64,000 bases of DNA from the IMG/VR virus record IMGVR_UViG_3300042938_001544, positions 1 to 64,000 of that record. The stretch is one strand, 5' to 3'. Of this stretch, positions 47,262-55,165 are shown piece after piece. The DNA is from a virus. Position 1 is the first letter of the stretch; each line of letters starts with the position of its first letter. The translations under genes were made by a program, and so were the position numbers. The notes below the pieces were generated by a model. It saw nothing but the letters and a program-made list of their open reading frames with translations. It searched no databases and was not told the DNA's origin.

Positions 47262-47887
47262 TGTTGATATATTTTAAAATTTGATAAATCTGGATAAGGT
47301 AATTCTAAATCCTCATTATGTTTTGGAGTCCCATCCATATTATAGAACTGATTCATTAATAAATAACCTCTCGCGGCTAATTCGGGCATCATATAAAAAT
47401 TCCAACCTAACATATCAAAATGGTCGTCATGGTATGAACATTCTCTTCTCCCACTATATCTTGCTCGTTTGAACCAAAGATACGCATCATAGTCGTCTGT
47501 TAAAATTGCACCACCCTTAGACAGTTTAAAGTGTTTGTATGGTCCTGTGAATGAGATACACATATGAGTGTTAGGTATGTACATATTACTAGTAAACCTA
47601 AGTGCCGAATCCCAAACTTTTGTTGGGGACAACTGGTACGCACCTTTTATAGTTTTACCCTCAACAGGGGTAAATTTAACCTTACCTCCCGCATGAATAA
47701 TCTCACATGGTACCGATGGGTATGTTCTGGATGGAATCTCAATTTCCATACCTTTAATATTCTCATACATTAGTGATAAGAATAATGCGTTACTTTGATT
47801 ATCCACTGTTACAACGTACTTCGCACCTGTATATTCGGATAGTTTAGTTTCAAAATTTTCTGTTATTTGGTAAATTCCTTGTGCCAT
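47258..47887 (-). CDS. Compact DegT/DnrJ/EryC1-type aminotransferase-like protein
   Basis: 209 residues, about half the usual 370-400. Recognisable blocks: FETKLSEYTGAKYVVTVDNQSNALFLSL, IEIPSRTYPSVPCEIIHAGGKVKF, VWDSALRF (for the D-A-A of the PLP Asp) and CISFTGPYKHFKLSKGGAILTDD, where K118 aligns with the PLP lysine. The segment between strands is shortened and the C-terminal small domain seems missing. It may be a minimal sugar aminotransferase or a sugar-binding derivative. It begins 1 bp inside the upstream glycosyltransferase stop. Confidence 0.83.
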   Translation of the reverse strand: MAQGIYQITENFETKLSEYTGAKYVVTVDNQSNALFLSLMYENIKGMEIEIPSRTYPSVPCEIIHAGGKVKFTPVEGKTIKGAYQLSPTKVWDSALRFTSNMYIPNTHMCISFTGPYKHFKLSKGGAILTDDYDAYLWFKRARYSGRRECSYHDDHFDMLGWNFYMMPELAARGYLLMNQFYNMDGTPKHNEDLELPYPDLSNFKIYQQ

Positions 47888-49386
47888 TAGTTTAATTTAA
47901 ATATAAAAGGTTTAATATTGTTTTCGTTTTTAATCATAAAAGGATAAAAAGTGTTAATGTAATCTTGACGGTAATTATCATCATTATCTCCTCTGGTTTG
48001 ACTCTCATAGTGATAAGCAACTAAATTACCGTCATAATAATTATTTAGACCTAATGAAAGACATTTGATGTTTAATTCCGCATCCTCTAAACAAGTTTGA
48101 TAATTTTCGTTAAAATAACCACACTTTTCAAATATGGTTTTATTAATCATTAATAGAGCTGCAGTAGACCCCAATACTTTTTTTATTGATGGTGTATAAG
48201 TATAATATCCTTTTAATCCCGAATGTGTTAATTGTATTATATTGTTATGAATATAAATTACCATACCATCATGTTGTACGGTATTATCTAAATAATGTAG
48301 ACGACAACCGACAGTACCAACTTTTGGAGTTGTTTTGAATATTTTTAACATACCATAAATAACGTTGTTTAATAATTTAATATCATTATTACAAAATAAC
48401 AAATATTCGTGAGTGTTATTTAGATGGTTTTTAACCACATCATTATTAATTTTTGCAAAATTATAATAATCATATTCAATTAATTTAATATTATTATAAT
48501 CAGAAATAAATGATTTAAGTTTTTCTTTATTTTCATCAGTTGACCCAGTGTCGGCGATAAAAATGTCAAATAAATTAGGGTTACAATGTTCGTAAAAAGA
48601 TAGAATACATTCACTTATTAATTCGAACTTATCTTTTGTTGGTATAATTACCGAAACTTTACCAATATTTTTAGTTGGTTTTTCGTTTATTTTAGGAACG
48701 TAAATACTGTTTGGTTTTAAGTCTAATGGCAATTTAGACGAGAACTTCTCTAAAAATTTAGTTTTACTTTCAAAAAATTCCTCATTTGGTCGTCCAACTG
48801 ATTGGTGGGTAATATCAAAAGAAAATGTAACCCCAATTTTTACCCCGTCTAAATAATTACTTAAACAGAATGGGTGGTCATAAAAATGAAACTTACCAAT
48901 AGTCTCATTAAAATTATGTTTTATTTTTGTTTTATCGAATGAAATGAATAAACCATCAATAGTCACTACTGGTGTTAATTCATCTAATTTTGCGGAATAC
49001 TTATTAACCCATTTTTTACGACCCTCAGGTTGGTGATATACATGACCAACCATTGTTTGAGCCATTCGTTCCCAATAGACTCCTGATTCAGGAAAATATG
49101 TTGACCCTGCCTTCCCAATGATTCCGTAATCAGGGTTATTTTCGAAATCTTTAAATAATTTCTTACCCCAATTATTTTCTAATTTGATGTCGTTATGACA
49201 ACAAACCACAATATCATAAATTGATTGTGATATACCTTTGTTATATACCTCAGCCAAACTGTATTGATTATTGTTCTGAAACTCTAAAATCTGAACATGT
49301 TTTAATCCAACAGTTTGTAACAAATGTTGTTTAAATTTGTTATTATAAGTTTCGTCTTTATGGGTTGAATAAATTATTGTTATCAT
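47887..49386 (-). CDS. Two-domain glycosyltransferase (tandem GT-A domains)
   Basis: 499 residues with two GT-A-like modules. Module 1 (about 1-215): MITIIYSTHKDE, then IVVCCHNDIKLENNW. Module 2 (about 240-490): GKVSVIIPTKDKFELISECI, with LLFCNNDIKLLNN as the DxD equivalent, TVQHDGMVIY, GSTAALLMINKTIFEKCGYF and ED near CLEDAELNI. Module 2 is a clear GT2 enzyme of the rhamnosyltransferase type; module 1 may transfer a second sugar or serve as an acceptor domain. Confidence 0.9.
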   Translation of the reverse strand: MITIIYSTHKDETYNNKFKQHLLQTVGLKHVQILEFQNNNQYSLAEVYNKGISQSIYDIVVCCHNDIKLENNWGKKLFKDFENNPDYGIIGKAGSTYFPESGVYWERMAQTMVGHVYHQPEGRKKWVNKYSAKLDELTPVVTIDGLFISFDKTKIKHNFNETIGKFHFYDHPFCLSNYLDGVKIGVTFSFDITHQSVGRPNEEFFESKTKFLEKFSSKLPLDLKPNSIYVPKINEKPTKNIGKVSVIIPTKDKFELISECILSFYEHCNPNLFDIFIADTGSTDENKEKLKSFISDYNNIKLIEYDYYNFAKINNDVVKNHLNNTHEYLLFCNNDIKLLNNVIYGMLKIFKTTPKVGTVGCRLHYLDNTVQHDGMVIYIHNNIIQLTHSGLKGYYTYTPSIKKVLGSTAALLMINKTIFEKCGYFNENYQTCLEDAELNIKCLSLGLNNYYDGNLVAYHYESQTRGDNDDNYRQDYINTFYPFMIKNENNIKPFIFKLN

Positions 49387-49387
49387 A

Positions 49388-49990
49388 TTAAATTCCTGTT
49401 GAACCGAATCCGTTACTATTACGGTCTTTTTTTGTTACTTCATTTCTCTCATCCAAATAAACCCAACCACCATTAACTACGGGACATAAAACTGCTTGAG
49501 CAACTTTCATACCTTTAGTAATTGTAAAAGGTTCTTTATTTGTATTAAATATAATTACTTTTACTTCACCTGTATATCCATTATCTACCGTTCCTGGAGA
49601 GTTTAAACACATTAAACCTTGATTAATGGCTAACCCACTTTTAGACCTAACTTGAATTTCATATCCATCTTTAATGTCAAATGATAATCCTGTCGGAACT
49701 AAACCTCTACCAAGTCCCTCAATTGTAATATCTTCAACTGAGTATAAATCAAATCCAGAATCACTTGGGTAGTTATAACTTGGGGTTACGGCATCAAGAT
49801 GTAGTTTATTAAAACCTAATTCTAACTGAGCTTTATAGTTTTTCATATCAACTTCTAATTGTTTAACATCAACACCAAACTCCTCAAGGATTTGATTATA
49901 ATCAATATCATTGTTTTCTGACATTGATAGTATTGATTTTAGCTCTTCGGCTTTTTTCTTTAAAAAATCTAAATCTATTTCTTCTGACAT
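49388..49990 (-). CDS. dut: dUTPase (trimeric type) with N-terminal extension
   Basis: 200 residues. Five motifs in order: SDSGFDLYS (76-84), RSKSGLA (115-121), NSPGTVDNGYTGEVKV (130-145, catalytic D136), MKVAQAV (161-167) and NSNGFGSTG (191-199). It hydrolyses dUTP to dUMP, lowering uracil incorporation and supplying dTMP synthesis. About 60 extra helical residues at the N-terminus are unusual and may mediate contacts. It starts 1 bp inside the end of the exonuclease gene. Confidence 0.95.
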   Translation of the reverse strand: MSEEIDLDFLKKKAEELKSILSMSENNDIDYNQILEEFGVDVKQLEVDMKNYKAQLELGFNKLHLDAVTPSYNYPSDSGFDLYSVEDITIEGLGRGLVPTGLSFDIKDGYEIQVRSKSGLAINQGLMCLNSPGTVDNGYTGEVKVIIFNTNKEPFTITKGMKVAQAVLCPVVNGGWVYLDERNEVTKKDRNSNGFGSTGI

Positions 49991-50709
49991 TATTTAAGTT
50001 CTTTTAATTTTTTTATCACCTCAATTAATACGTTAACGTCTCGTTCACAGTATTCTGAGATTTCTTTTAATTTACCATGGTTCCAATATGAATTATGTAC
50101 TTTATCTCCTGTGATTTCACCTTCTTTTGGTGATGGAATCTCCATTGAGGTACACATTAAATCTAATGAACCAATCGCCGTATAAGCACCATATTGCCAA
50201 ATTTCTTTAGTGTCGATGGCTTTAATTTCCCATGGTTTTGTATCGTATGACGGTAAAATTGATGGTGGAAGTAATCCATTAATAATCATTCTTTTAGCCA
50301 TCATTGGAATATCAAAATTCTTTAGATTATGCCCACACAGAAAGAAATCCAATCTTCCACAACGGTCCAATAATTTCTGACAATCACGTAATAATTGTTC
50401 CTCATCATCACCAGAAAACGTTTGTTTTTTAACTTCACCATTATCCATAACAAAGGCAACACTAACACATACAATCTTTGCAAATTCGGGTACCAGCGCG
50501 GTTCTTGTTGAGAATATAATATTTTTTCTTTCATCTTCGTTTTCCCCTTTAATTGCGTCTTCAGGGAATCGTTTTAAAAACCAATCGAAATACTTATCGA
50601 ATTGATGTGCAATTTCAGGACGTTTTTCAACACAAGTATCGAAGTCTTTTTCAATCCCAACTGTTTCTATATCAAGAAACAAAATTTTAGTAATAGGTAT
50701 TTTAATCAT
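49990..50709 (-). CDS. DnaQ-like 3'-5' exonuclease (DNA polymerase B exonuclease type)
   Basis: 239 residues. Exo I ILFLDIETVG (D13, E15), Exo II FLCGHNLKNFDIPMMAKRM and Exo III YCERDVNVLIEVI correspond to the DEDDy-type PolB exonuclease family (DNA_pol_B_exo2). It would remove mismatched 3' ends or degrade DNA. No polymerase domain is fused. Its start overlaps the cytidylyltransferase gene by 8 bp. Confidence 0.9.
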   Translation of the reverse strand: MIKIPITKILFLDIETVGIEKDFDTCVEKRPEIAHQFDKYFDWFLKRFPEDAIKGENEDERKNIIFSTRTALVPEFAKIVCVSVAFVMDNGEVKKQTFSGDDEEQLLRDCQKLLDRCGRLDFFLCGHNLKNFDIPMMAKRMIINGLLPPSILPSYDTKPWEIKAIDTKEIWQYGAYTAIGSLDLMCTSMEIPSPKEGEITGDKVHNSYWNHGKLKEISEYCERDVNVLIEVIKKLKELK

Positions 50710-51160
50710 TTGTCTCTAAATTTTTTAAAATTTCAGGGTTTTGTTTCAATGTTTGTATTGTGATTAAATCTTTGATTTTAGTTGTTGACCAATTGTGAGA
50801 CCTTGTGGTGTAAACTACCTCAATTGGTAGATGGTCTCCAGTAAACCTCTTACCAATATAATCGTCACCTAAAATTCTAACATCAGGTTTATAAAACTCA
50901 ATAAGTTTTATTAAATCCTCTTCAGTTTGATATGTCACAACTTCATCAACATACTTTATTGACATTAAAGTTTTATATCTTTCATATAATGGAACGACTG
51001 GTTTATACTTTGTAAATCTTGTCTCAGACGGGTCTCTTTGTAAAAAGACCATAAAGTAATCACACTTTTCTTTTGCCGCTTCAAAAGTGTAAATATAACC
51101 TGGGTGTAATAAATCAAAATTACCTGCGGTGAACCCAACTTTACCTTTTTTATTATACAT
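50702..51160 (-). CDS. Cytidylyltransferase-like nucleotidyltransferase (TagD/HldE type)
   Basis: 152 residues. GNFDLLHPGYI (14-24) is the HxGH motif with the last His replaced by Tyr, and RSHNWSTTKIKDLI near 120-133 is the second conserved ISTTxIK motif. The family activates glycerol-3-phosphate, heptose-phosphate or similar with CTP/ATP. Here it probably makes an activated building block for the glycan cluster. The first His-to-Tyr change may reduce activity. Two bp separate it from the glycosyltransferase upstream. Confidence 0.9.
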   Translation of the reverse strand: MYNKKGKVGFTAGNFDLLHPGYIYTFEAAKEKCDYFMVFLQRDPSETRFTKYKPVVPLYERYKTLMSIKYVDEVVTYQTEEDLIKLIEFYKPDVRILGDDYIGKRFTGDHLPIEVVYTTRSHNWSTTKIKDLITIQTLKQNPEILKNLETND

Positions 51161-51161
51161 A

Positions 51162-52382
51162 TTATTTAATTAATGATTTATAAAATTCTGCTCTATTTTT
51201 TGTTACGGTATTTAAATCGTATTTGTCTTTAACCGTTTCATATAATCTTTCTCCCATATCTGTAATCAAATTAGGGTTTTGAACTAACTTTTTGATGTGT
51301 TTCGACCAATCACTATGATTTCTTTGCTCACCGACTAATAAAGCATTACCATCAACAAAGTTACCATTCTTCATACAATGTTTCAAGTCGATTGTATATG
51401 GACCTATTTCAGACGCGATTAACGCTTTCTTATAAAATCCTGCTTCAATAACTTTTAACTGAGATTTCATTCTATTAAAGACGTGATTTTTGATTGGAGC
51501 TAATGAAATATCAAATTTAGAATAATTCATTGCATATGTGGTAACAGGTTTTGTCCAAACTCTAAGATAAGGTAATTCTTTATTTGAAACATAATCTTGT
51601 TCTTTATATTCCATTAAGAATTTTTTATAATCCTCATCAACTAAATTATAATTGTTTGTAAAAATCTCTTCATATTTTGCCCACACAGTTTCGTGAGGTA
51701 AAATGTCTCTACGTTTTTGTTCCCCCGTTTGTGGATTAATCTCAGTAACAGTACCACGAGTATCAAACCCACAAATAACATATTGAATTTTGTCATTAAT
51801 GTCCTTACCATTTCTTTGAGTGAACCCTTGTAGTAACATTAAATCATGTAAGTGAGATGAGCCACCTAACCACCCAACTCTAATTCTATCTGATTCAACG
51901 GTTGGTTGATTGAATTGAGGTTCTTTTGGGTTAATTGCATTGGGGAATACAACAACATTTTTATTAAACCTTCTAATTTCATTTGCAAAAATATCTGTTG
52001 TTGTTGTAACATAATCAGCTTCTTTTAAGTTTGCAACAATTTTTTCGTTAATTTTTTGTTGAACAATTATTTGATGAATAGGATGTTCTTTTGTTGGTAA
52101 CCAATAATCATCAATGTCAACAATAACGATAATTCCTAGTGATTTTAACTTTCTAATGATTAGTGGAGTATTGTCGTAATTACTACCAATATTTCTATGT
52201 ACGTGAACGATTTGATATTTTTTCCAATAATTTGGGTCATTGATTTTTGGTTCGTAGTCAATGTCTAAATGGAAGTCGTCAGGATATAAATTTTGTAAAT
52301 GTACGTGAGGGTCGATAGAACGAAATTTCCCAACACCACTTTTATCACTTGGTAGTACTAAAACATTAATTTTTTCTTTCAT
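51162..52382 (-). CDS. GT-B glycosyltransferase (group 1-like)
   Basis: 406 residues. Starts KINVLVLPSDKSGVGKFRSI, with a later VHVHRNIGSNYDNTPLIIRKL, an acceptor-side IVIVDIDDYW, and a donor region IRVGWLGGSSHLHDL and QLKVIEAGFYKKALIAS (E-x7-E equivalent EAGFYKKALIA). It heads the minus-strand glycan cluster. No promoter of either class was seen immediately upstream. Confidence 0.9.
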   Translation of the reverse strand: MKEKINVLVLPSDKSGVGKFRSIDPHVHLQNLYPDDFHLDIDYEPKINDPNYWKKYQIVHVHRNIGSNYDNTPLIIRKLKSLGIIVIVDIDDYWLPTKEHPIHQIIVQQKINEKIVANLKEADYVTTTTDIFANEIRRFNKNVVVFPNAINPKEPQFNQPTVESDRIRVGWLGGSSHLHDLMLLQGFTQRNGKDINDKIQYVICGFDTRGTVTEINPQTGEQKRRDILPHETVWAKYEEIFTNNYNLVDEDYKKFLMEYKEQDYVSNKELPYLRVWTKPVTTYAMNYSKFDISLAPIKNHVFNRMKSQLKVIEAGFYKKALIASEIGPYTIDLKHCMKNGNFVDGNALLVGEQRNHSDWSKHIKKLVQNPNLITDMGERLYETVKDKYDLNTVTKNRAEFYKSLIK

Positions 52383-52442
52383 AATATAAAATTGTCTTAG
52401 AAAATATAATAAGAAAATAATAGAATATCAACCTTATAAAAT

Positions 52443-52474
52443 AAAAAACCCCCACATAGTTATGAGGGGGGTTT
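52443..52474. terminator. Strong, likely bidirectional terminator
   Basis: AACCCCC/GGGGGGTT stem flanked by A-run and T-run. It ends the minus-strand unit 52495-55115. Confidence 0.9.
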
Positions 52475-52494
52475 TCTTTAGAGTAAACTTGTTT

Positions 52495-53079
52495 TTAAGA
52501 TATTTTTTTTATCTTAGTAACCTTACCTTCAAATATATGCTTACCTACCTTAAAAGAAAATACTTCATTTGATTTTTGGGTTGATTCGGCGATTAATCCA
52601 TTTTCTAATAAAACCTCTTCAACAACTTCTCTTAACAATTCTTTTAAACTTGACAAATCTTGAGTCGGTATTGATTGTTCGGTAACTCTTTTTGGTTGAG
52701 GTCCTCTTGGAGTTCCTTTAGCGTCAACATTCATCAATCTTGCGGCTTTATCAATCAAATCATTAGATAATGAAGGTCCTGCCATTGAGTTTGGTTGATT
52801 GATTGGATGTTCTATCATTAACCTTTTAATCTCATCAGGTAATTTAGATGACATAACCCTATCTTTGGTTATTGGTTGTTGTGTTGAAGGAACTGATTGA
52901 GTTACAGATTCCTGCATAAATTCTTGTGGTAAGTTATACTTGGCTTGTGGGGCTTCGTAATCCTGAACCATTGGACTTGTCATATTTAAATTATTACCCG
53001 CTCTTGGGGTATTATTATGTTTATCCATAATAGCCTTAGATACCATTAATTTTTGTATTAAGTCGTTTTCGTTTGTCAT
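52495..53079 (-). CDS. Hypothetical virion-type protein, 194 residues
   Basis: Gln/Pro/Asn-rich, disordered N-terminal 120 residues, then a helix LKELLREVVEEVLLENGLIAE and a C-terminal beta hairpin FSFKVGKHIFEGKVTKIKK. This helix-plus-hairpin ending recurs in uncharacterised structural proteins of T4-like phages. It is last in the unit before a terminator. Confidence 0.78.
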   Translation of the reverse strand: MTNENDLIQKLMVSKAIMDKHNNTPRAGNNLNMTSPMVQDYEAPQAKYNLPQEFMQESVTQSVPSTQQPITKDRVMSSKLPDEIKRLMIEHPINQPNSMAGPSLSNDLIDKAARLMNVDAKGTPRGPQPKRVTEQSIPTQDLSSLKELLREVVEEVLLENGLIAESTQKSNEVFSFKVGKHIFEGKVTKIKKIS

Positions 53080-53086
53080 ATCTTAA

Positions 53087-53521
53087 TTATTGTATTGGTT
53101 CCGTTGGTTCCGTTGGTTCCGTTGGTTCCGTTGGTTGTTGATTAAACACTGCGTTAATAATAACTCTATTCATACTTTTGTCCCCTGATGGATTATATCC
53201 TGGTTTAGATGAATCAAAATTTTCTCCCGTTGGTTTAAATGATAATATTTTATCAACTCTGAATAATCTCCACCCAGGTAAAGGTTGTTCGCCTTTATAC
53301 GCGGTATGAGAAGACCCTTCATTATCCCAAGCTCTTAAAACAGGATTATCTGACTTACTATACCCAAGACAAACAGGTTCGATTTCTCTTAACCCTCTAC
53401 CACCTGGCTCATCACCATCATAGTAAATTACTATCTTATTTCTTTTTTTTATAGCATCAACGATTGAGTCAATCGACGCTACTTCTAAAATAAGAGATTT
53501 AACTGTGTTGTAAAGTTTCAT
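53087..53521 (-). CDS. WYL-like domain protein, 144 residues
   Basis: N-terminal helix KLYNTVKSLILEVAS, then DAIKKRNKIVIYYDGDEPGGRGLREIEPVCLGYS, AWDNEGSSHTAYKG and WRLFRVDKILSFKP: the strand order, IEP and RxFRxDKI features match a WYL domain, normally a ligand sensor in transcription regulators. No HTH is present. The C-terminus is four TEP repeats encoded by 9-bp units. In this virion-gene context the WYL-like fold may serve as a structural or nucleic-acid-binding module. Confidence 0.75.
   Translation of the reverse strand: MKLYNTVKSLILEVASIDSIVDAIKKRNKIVIYYDGDEPGGRGLREIEPVCLGYSKSDNPVLRAWDNEGSSHTAYKGEQPLPGWRLFRVDKILSFKPTGENFDSSKPGYNPSGDKSMNRVIINAVFNQQPTEPTEPTEPTEPIQ
53096..53134 (-). repeat. 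9-bp tandem repeat encoding Pro-Thr-Glu
   Basis: The unit GGTTCCGTT (plus-strand view) repeats about four times and encodes the TEP tail of the WYL-like protein. Confidence 0.88.
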
Positions 53522-53814
53522 TATGCACTTGGTGTAGTATACGGTGAGTTGGGTTTAAATTCATTAATAACTACCTCGGCCTTTCTCTCTAAAATGTCTT
53601 GGATTGCTCCCGCACCTTGATTATAAACATCTAAAAATCCTCCAGTACCTTTACCTTGAGCATCTCCATCGGCAATAGCGTCAGGATTAACCGCAGAATA
53701 TTGGTTTGTTGGTTTATAATCATTCTTTGGGAATAATTTTGCTCTCTCCATCTCAGCAATTGATGATAAATCATTTTTAGGTTGCTCGAAACTAATTGGT
53801 TCTGTTGTTGGCAT
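53521..53814 (-). CDS. Hypothetical small virion-type protein, 97 residues
   Basis: Pro/Asn/Asp-rich N-terminus, a Gly/Ala segment (ADGDAQGKGTGGFLDVYNQG) and a helix IQDILERKAEVVINEFKPN. No family. Starts and stops abut both neighbours within a few bases. Confidence 0.72.
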   Translation of the reverse strand: MPTTEPISFEQPKNDLSSIAEMERAKLFPKNDYKPTNQYSAVNPDAIADGDAQGKGTGGFLDVYNQGAGAIQDILERKAEVVINEFKPNSPYTTPSA

Positions 53815-53815
53815 A

Positions 53816-54286
53816 TTATATTATTTTTTTAATTAAATCGTTTATTCTAGTTAAATTTTCCATGATAGCAGTGTCATATTTATCAACGGTTGATTTGTGA
53901 CTTTTACTAGGTCTATTAATCGTTGTCATGTCATTCTTCTCATGTGGCTGAATAAATTGATTAGGTAAAACCTCAGATTTATTCTTTTTAGTATTGTGTA
54001 CATTATCTCTCATTGAAGTTAAGGTGTTGTGAACCCAATTTTTAACATAATGACCCCCATTTAAAATATAAGATAAATCATTTTCGTCACCCTCAAACTT
54101 ATCAAACCAATTTTTCATTCGTTTTAATTGTTGATATGTAACTTCACGACTATCTCTTAGTTCTTTGTTTCTCTTATAACCCTCAACACTTTCGTCAGCA
54201 CCTCCCGCGGCATCATGACACTGTTGTAAATAACTTACAACCTCCTCAGGTAGAGAAAATTTATTTCCATATAAATCTTTATTCAT
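53816..54286 (-). CDS. Conserved phage protein of the LYGNKFxLPxEV type
   Basis: 156 residues. MNKDLYGNKFSLPEEVVSYL, EGYKRNKELRDSREVTYQQLKRMKNWFDKFEG and SYILNGGHYVKNWV are blocks I recognise from uncharacterised proteins of T4-like phages, where the gene lies among head or tail genes. The C-terminal 50 residues are variable and end in a helix (ENLTRINDLIKKII). It overlaps the upstream gene by 8 bp. Confidence 0.8.
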   Translation of the reverse strand: MNKDLYGNKFSLPEEVVSYLQQCHDAAGGADESVEGYKRNKELRDSREVTYQQLKRMKNWFDKFEGDENDLSYILNGGHYVKNWVHNTLTSMRDNVHNTKKNKSEVLPNQFIQPHEKNDMTTINRPSKSHKSTVDKYDTAIMENLTRINDLIKKII

Positions 54287-55115
54287 TTGATTTTAATATG
54301 TTAATTAATTTAGAAATACTGATACCTTCTTTATCTGCTAATTTTTTAATTGATTGTAAATTTTTAACTAATATCTTACTAACGCTTTCATCACGTTTTA
54401 CAACGTCTGAACTATCTTTAGATTTCTTAGTTAAGATGTCCTCAACCATTTTAATCATTTTTTCTTTTTGTTGTTCTTCAATACTATCTTTTTCAGAAAG
54501 TCTTTGTTTTAATTTACCACCAACTTTCTTAGCTTTGGGTAATTTACCAAATTCTTTTGCTCTTTGTACGGGATTCTCAACACCCATCTTTTTTAATATA
54601 TTTATAGTTTCTTTAAAATCTTTTCCTTCAGTCTCAACATATCCAAAGGCTTCTGAATAGTCAACTTCTGACACAATATTTTCTTTTTCTTCTTCACTCT
54701 CACCATAATAAACACGGTAACCTCTTGTTACAGGGTCATTTGTTGTTCTAGCCATAACAACAGTTTGGTCCATTGTTTTTCTTGGGGAAAGGGTTAAATT
54801 TATCAAAGGAATTCTTGAACTTAACATAGTTCCGTCAGAATCAACTAACTCACCAATCTCACCCGAAGATTTTTTTACACCTTTTAATTTATCCTCAATA
54901 TCAATTGTTGTTTGTTTTTCTTTTGATTTTAAAATATTATTTACAACATCTTTAACTTTTTTCGAATCTTTTTTATCGAAGTCCATTTTTTTGTCTTTTT
55001 TTCTAGATTCGGTTAAAGTGTCAGCAATAGAATAGTATAAGGAGATTTGGTCTCCTCTATCTTTTAAAAAGAAGTAATAATTATTACTGTAGTATTCTTT
55101 GTTAAAATTTATCAT
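54279..55115 (-). CDS. Hypothetical Lys/Glu-rich protein, 278 residues
   Basis: N-terminal aromatic segment (YYSNNYYFFLKDRGDQISLYYSI), Lys-rich helices, a central beta domain (MLSSRIPLINLTLSPRKTMDQTVVMARTTNDPVTRGYRVYYGES) and helical C-terminus (SKILVKNLQSIKKLADKEGI). It heads the minus-strand unit 52495-55115 and is preceded by a TATTTAT element divergent from that of the large adhesin. Function unknown. Confidence 0.77.
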   Translation of the reverse strand: MINFNKEYYSNNYYFFLKDRGDQISLYYSIADTLTESRKKDKKMDFDKKDSKKVKDVVNNILKSKEKQTTIDIEDKLKGVKKSSGEIGELVDSDGTMLSSRIPLINLTLSPRKTMDQTVVMARTTNDPVTRGYRVYYGESEEEKENIVSEVDYSEAFGYVETEGKDFKETINILKKMGVENPVQRAKEFGKLPKAKKVGGKLKQRLSEKDSIEEQQKEKMIKMVEDILTKKSKDSSDVVKRDESVSKILVKNLQSIKKLADKEGISISKLINILKSNE

Positions 55116-55128
55116 AACACATTTTCCA

Positions 55129-55135
55129 ATAAATA
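55129..55135 (-). promoter_or_regulatory. Putative late promoter element for the 55115-52495 unit
   Basis: The minus strand reads GAAGTATTTATTGGAAAATG, 13 nt before the ATG at 55115. It is part of a divergent pair with the element at 55149. Confidence 0.68.
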
Positions 55136-55148
55136 CTTCGATTTAGAG

Positions 55149-55155
55149 TATTTAT
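55149..55155 (+). promoter_or_regulatory. Putative late promoter element for the adhesin gene
   Basis: GAGTATTTATCATAAAAAAG, 10 nt before the ATG at 55166. Confidence 0.68.
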
Positions 55156-55165
55156 CATAAAAAAG

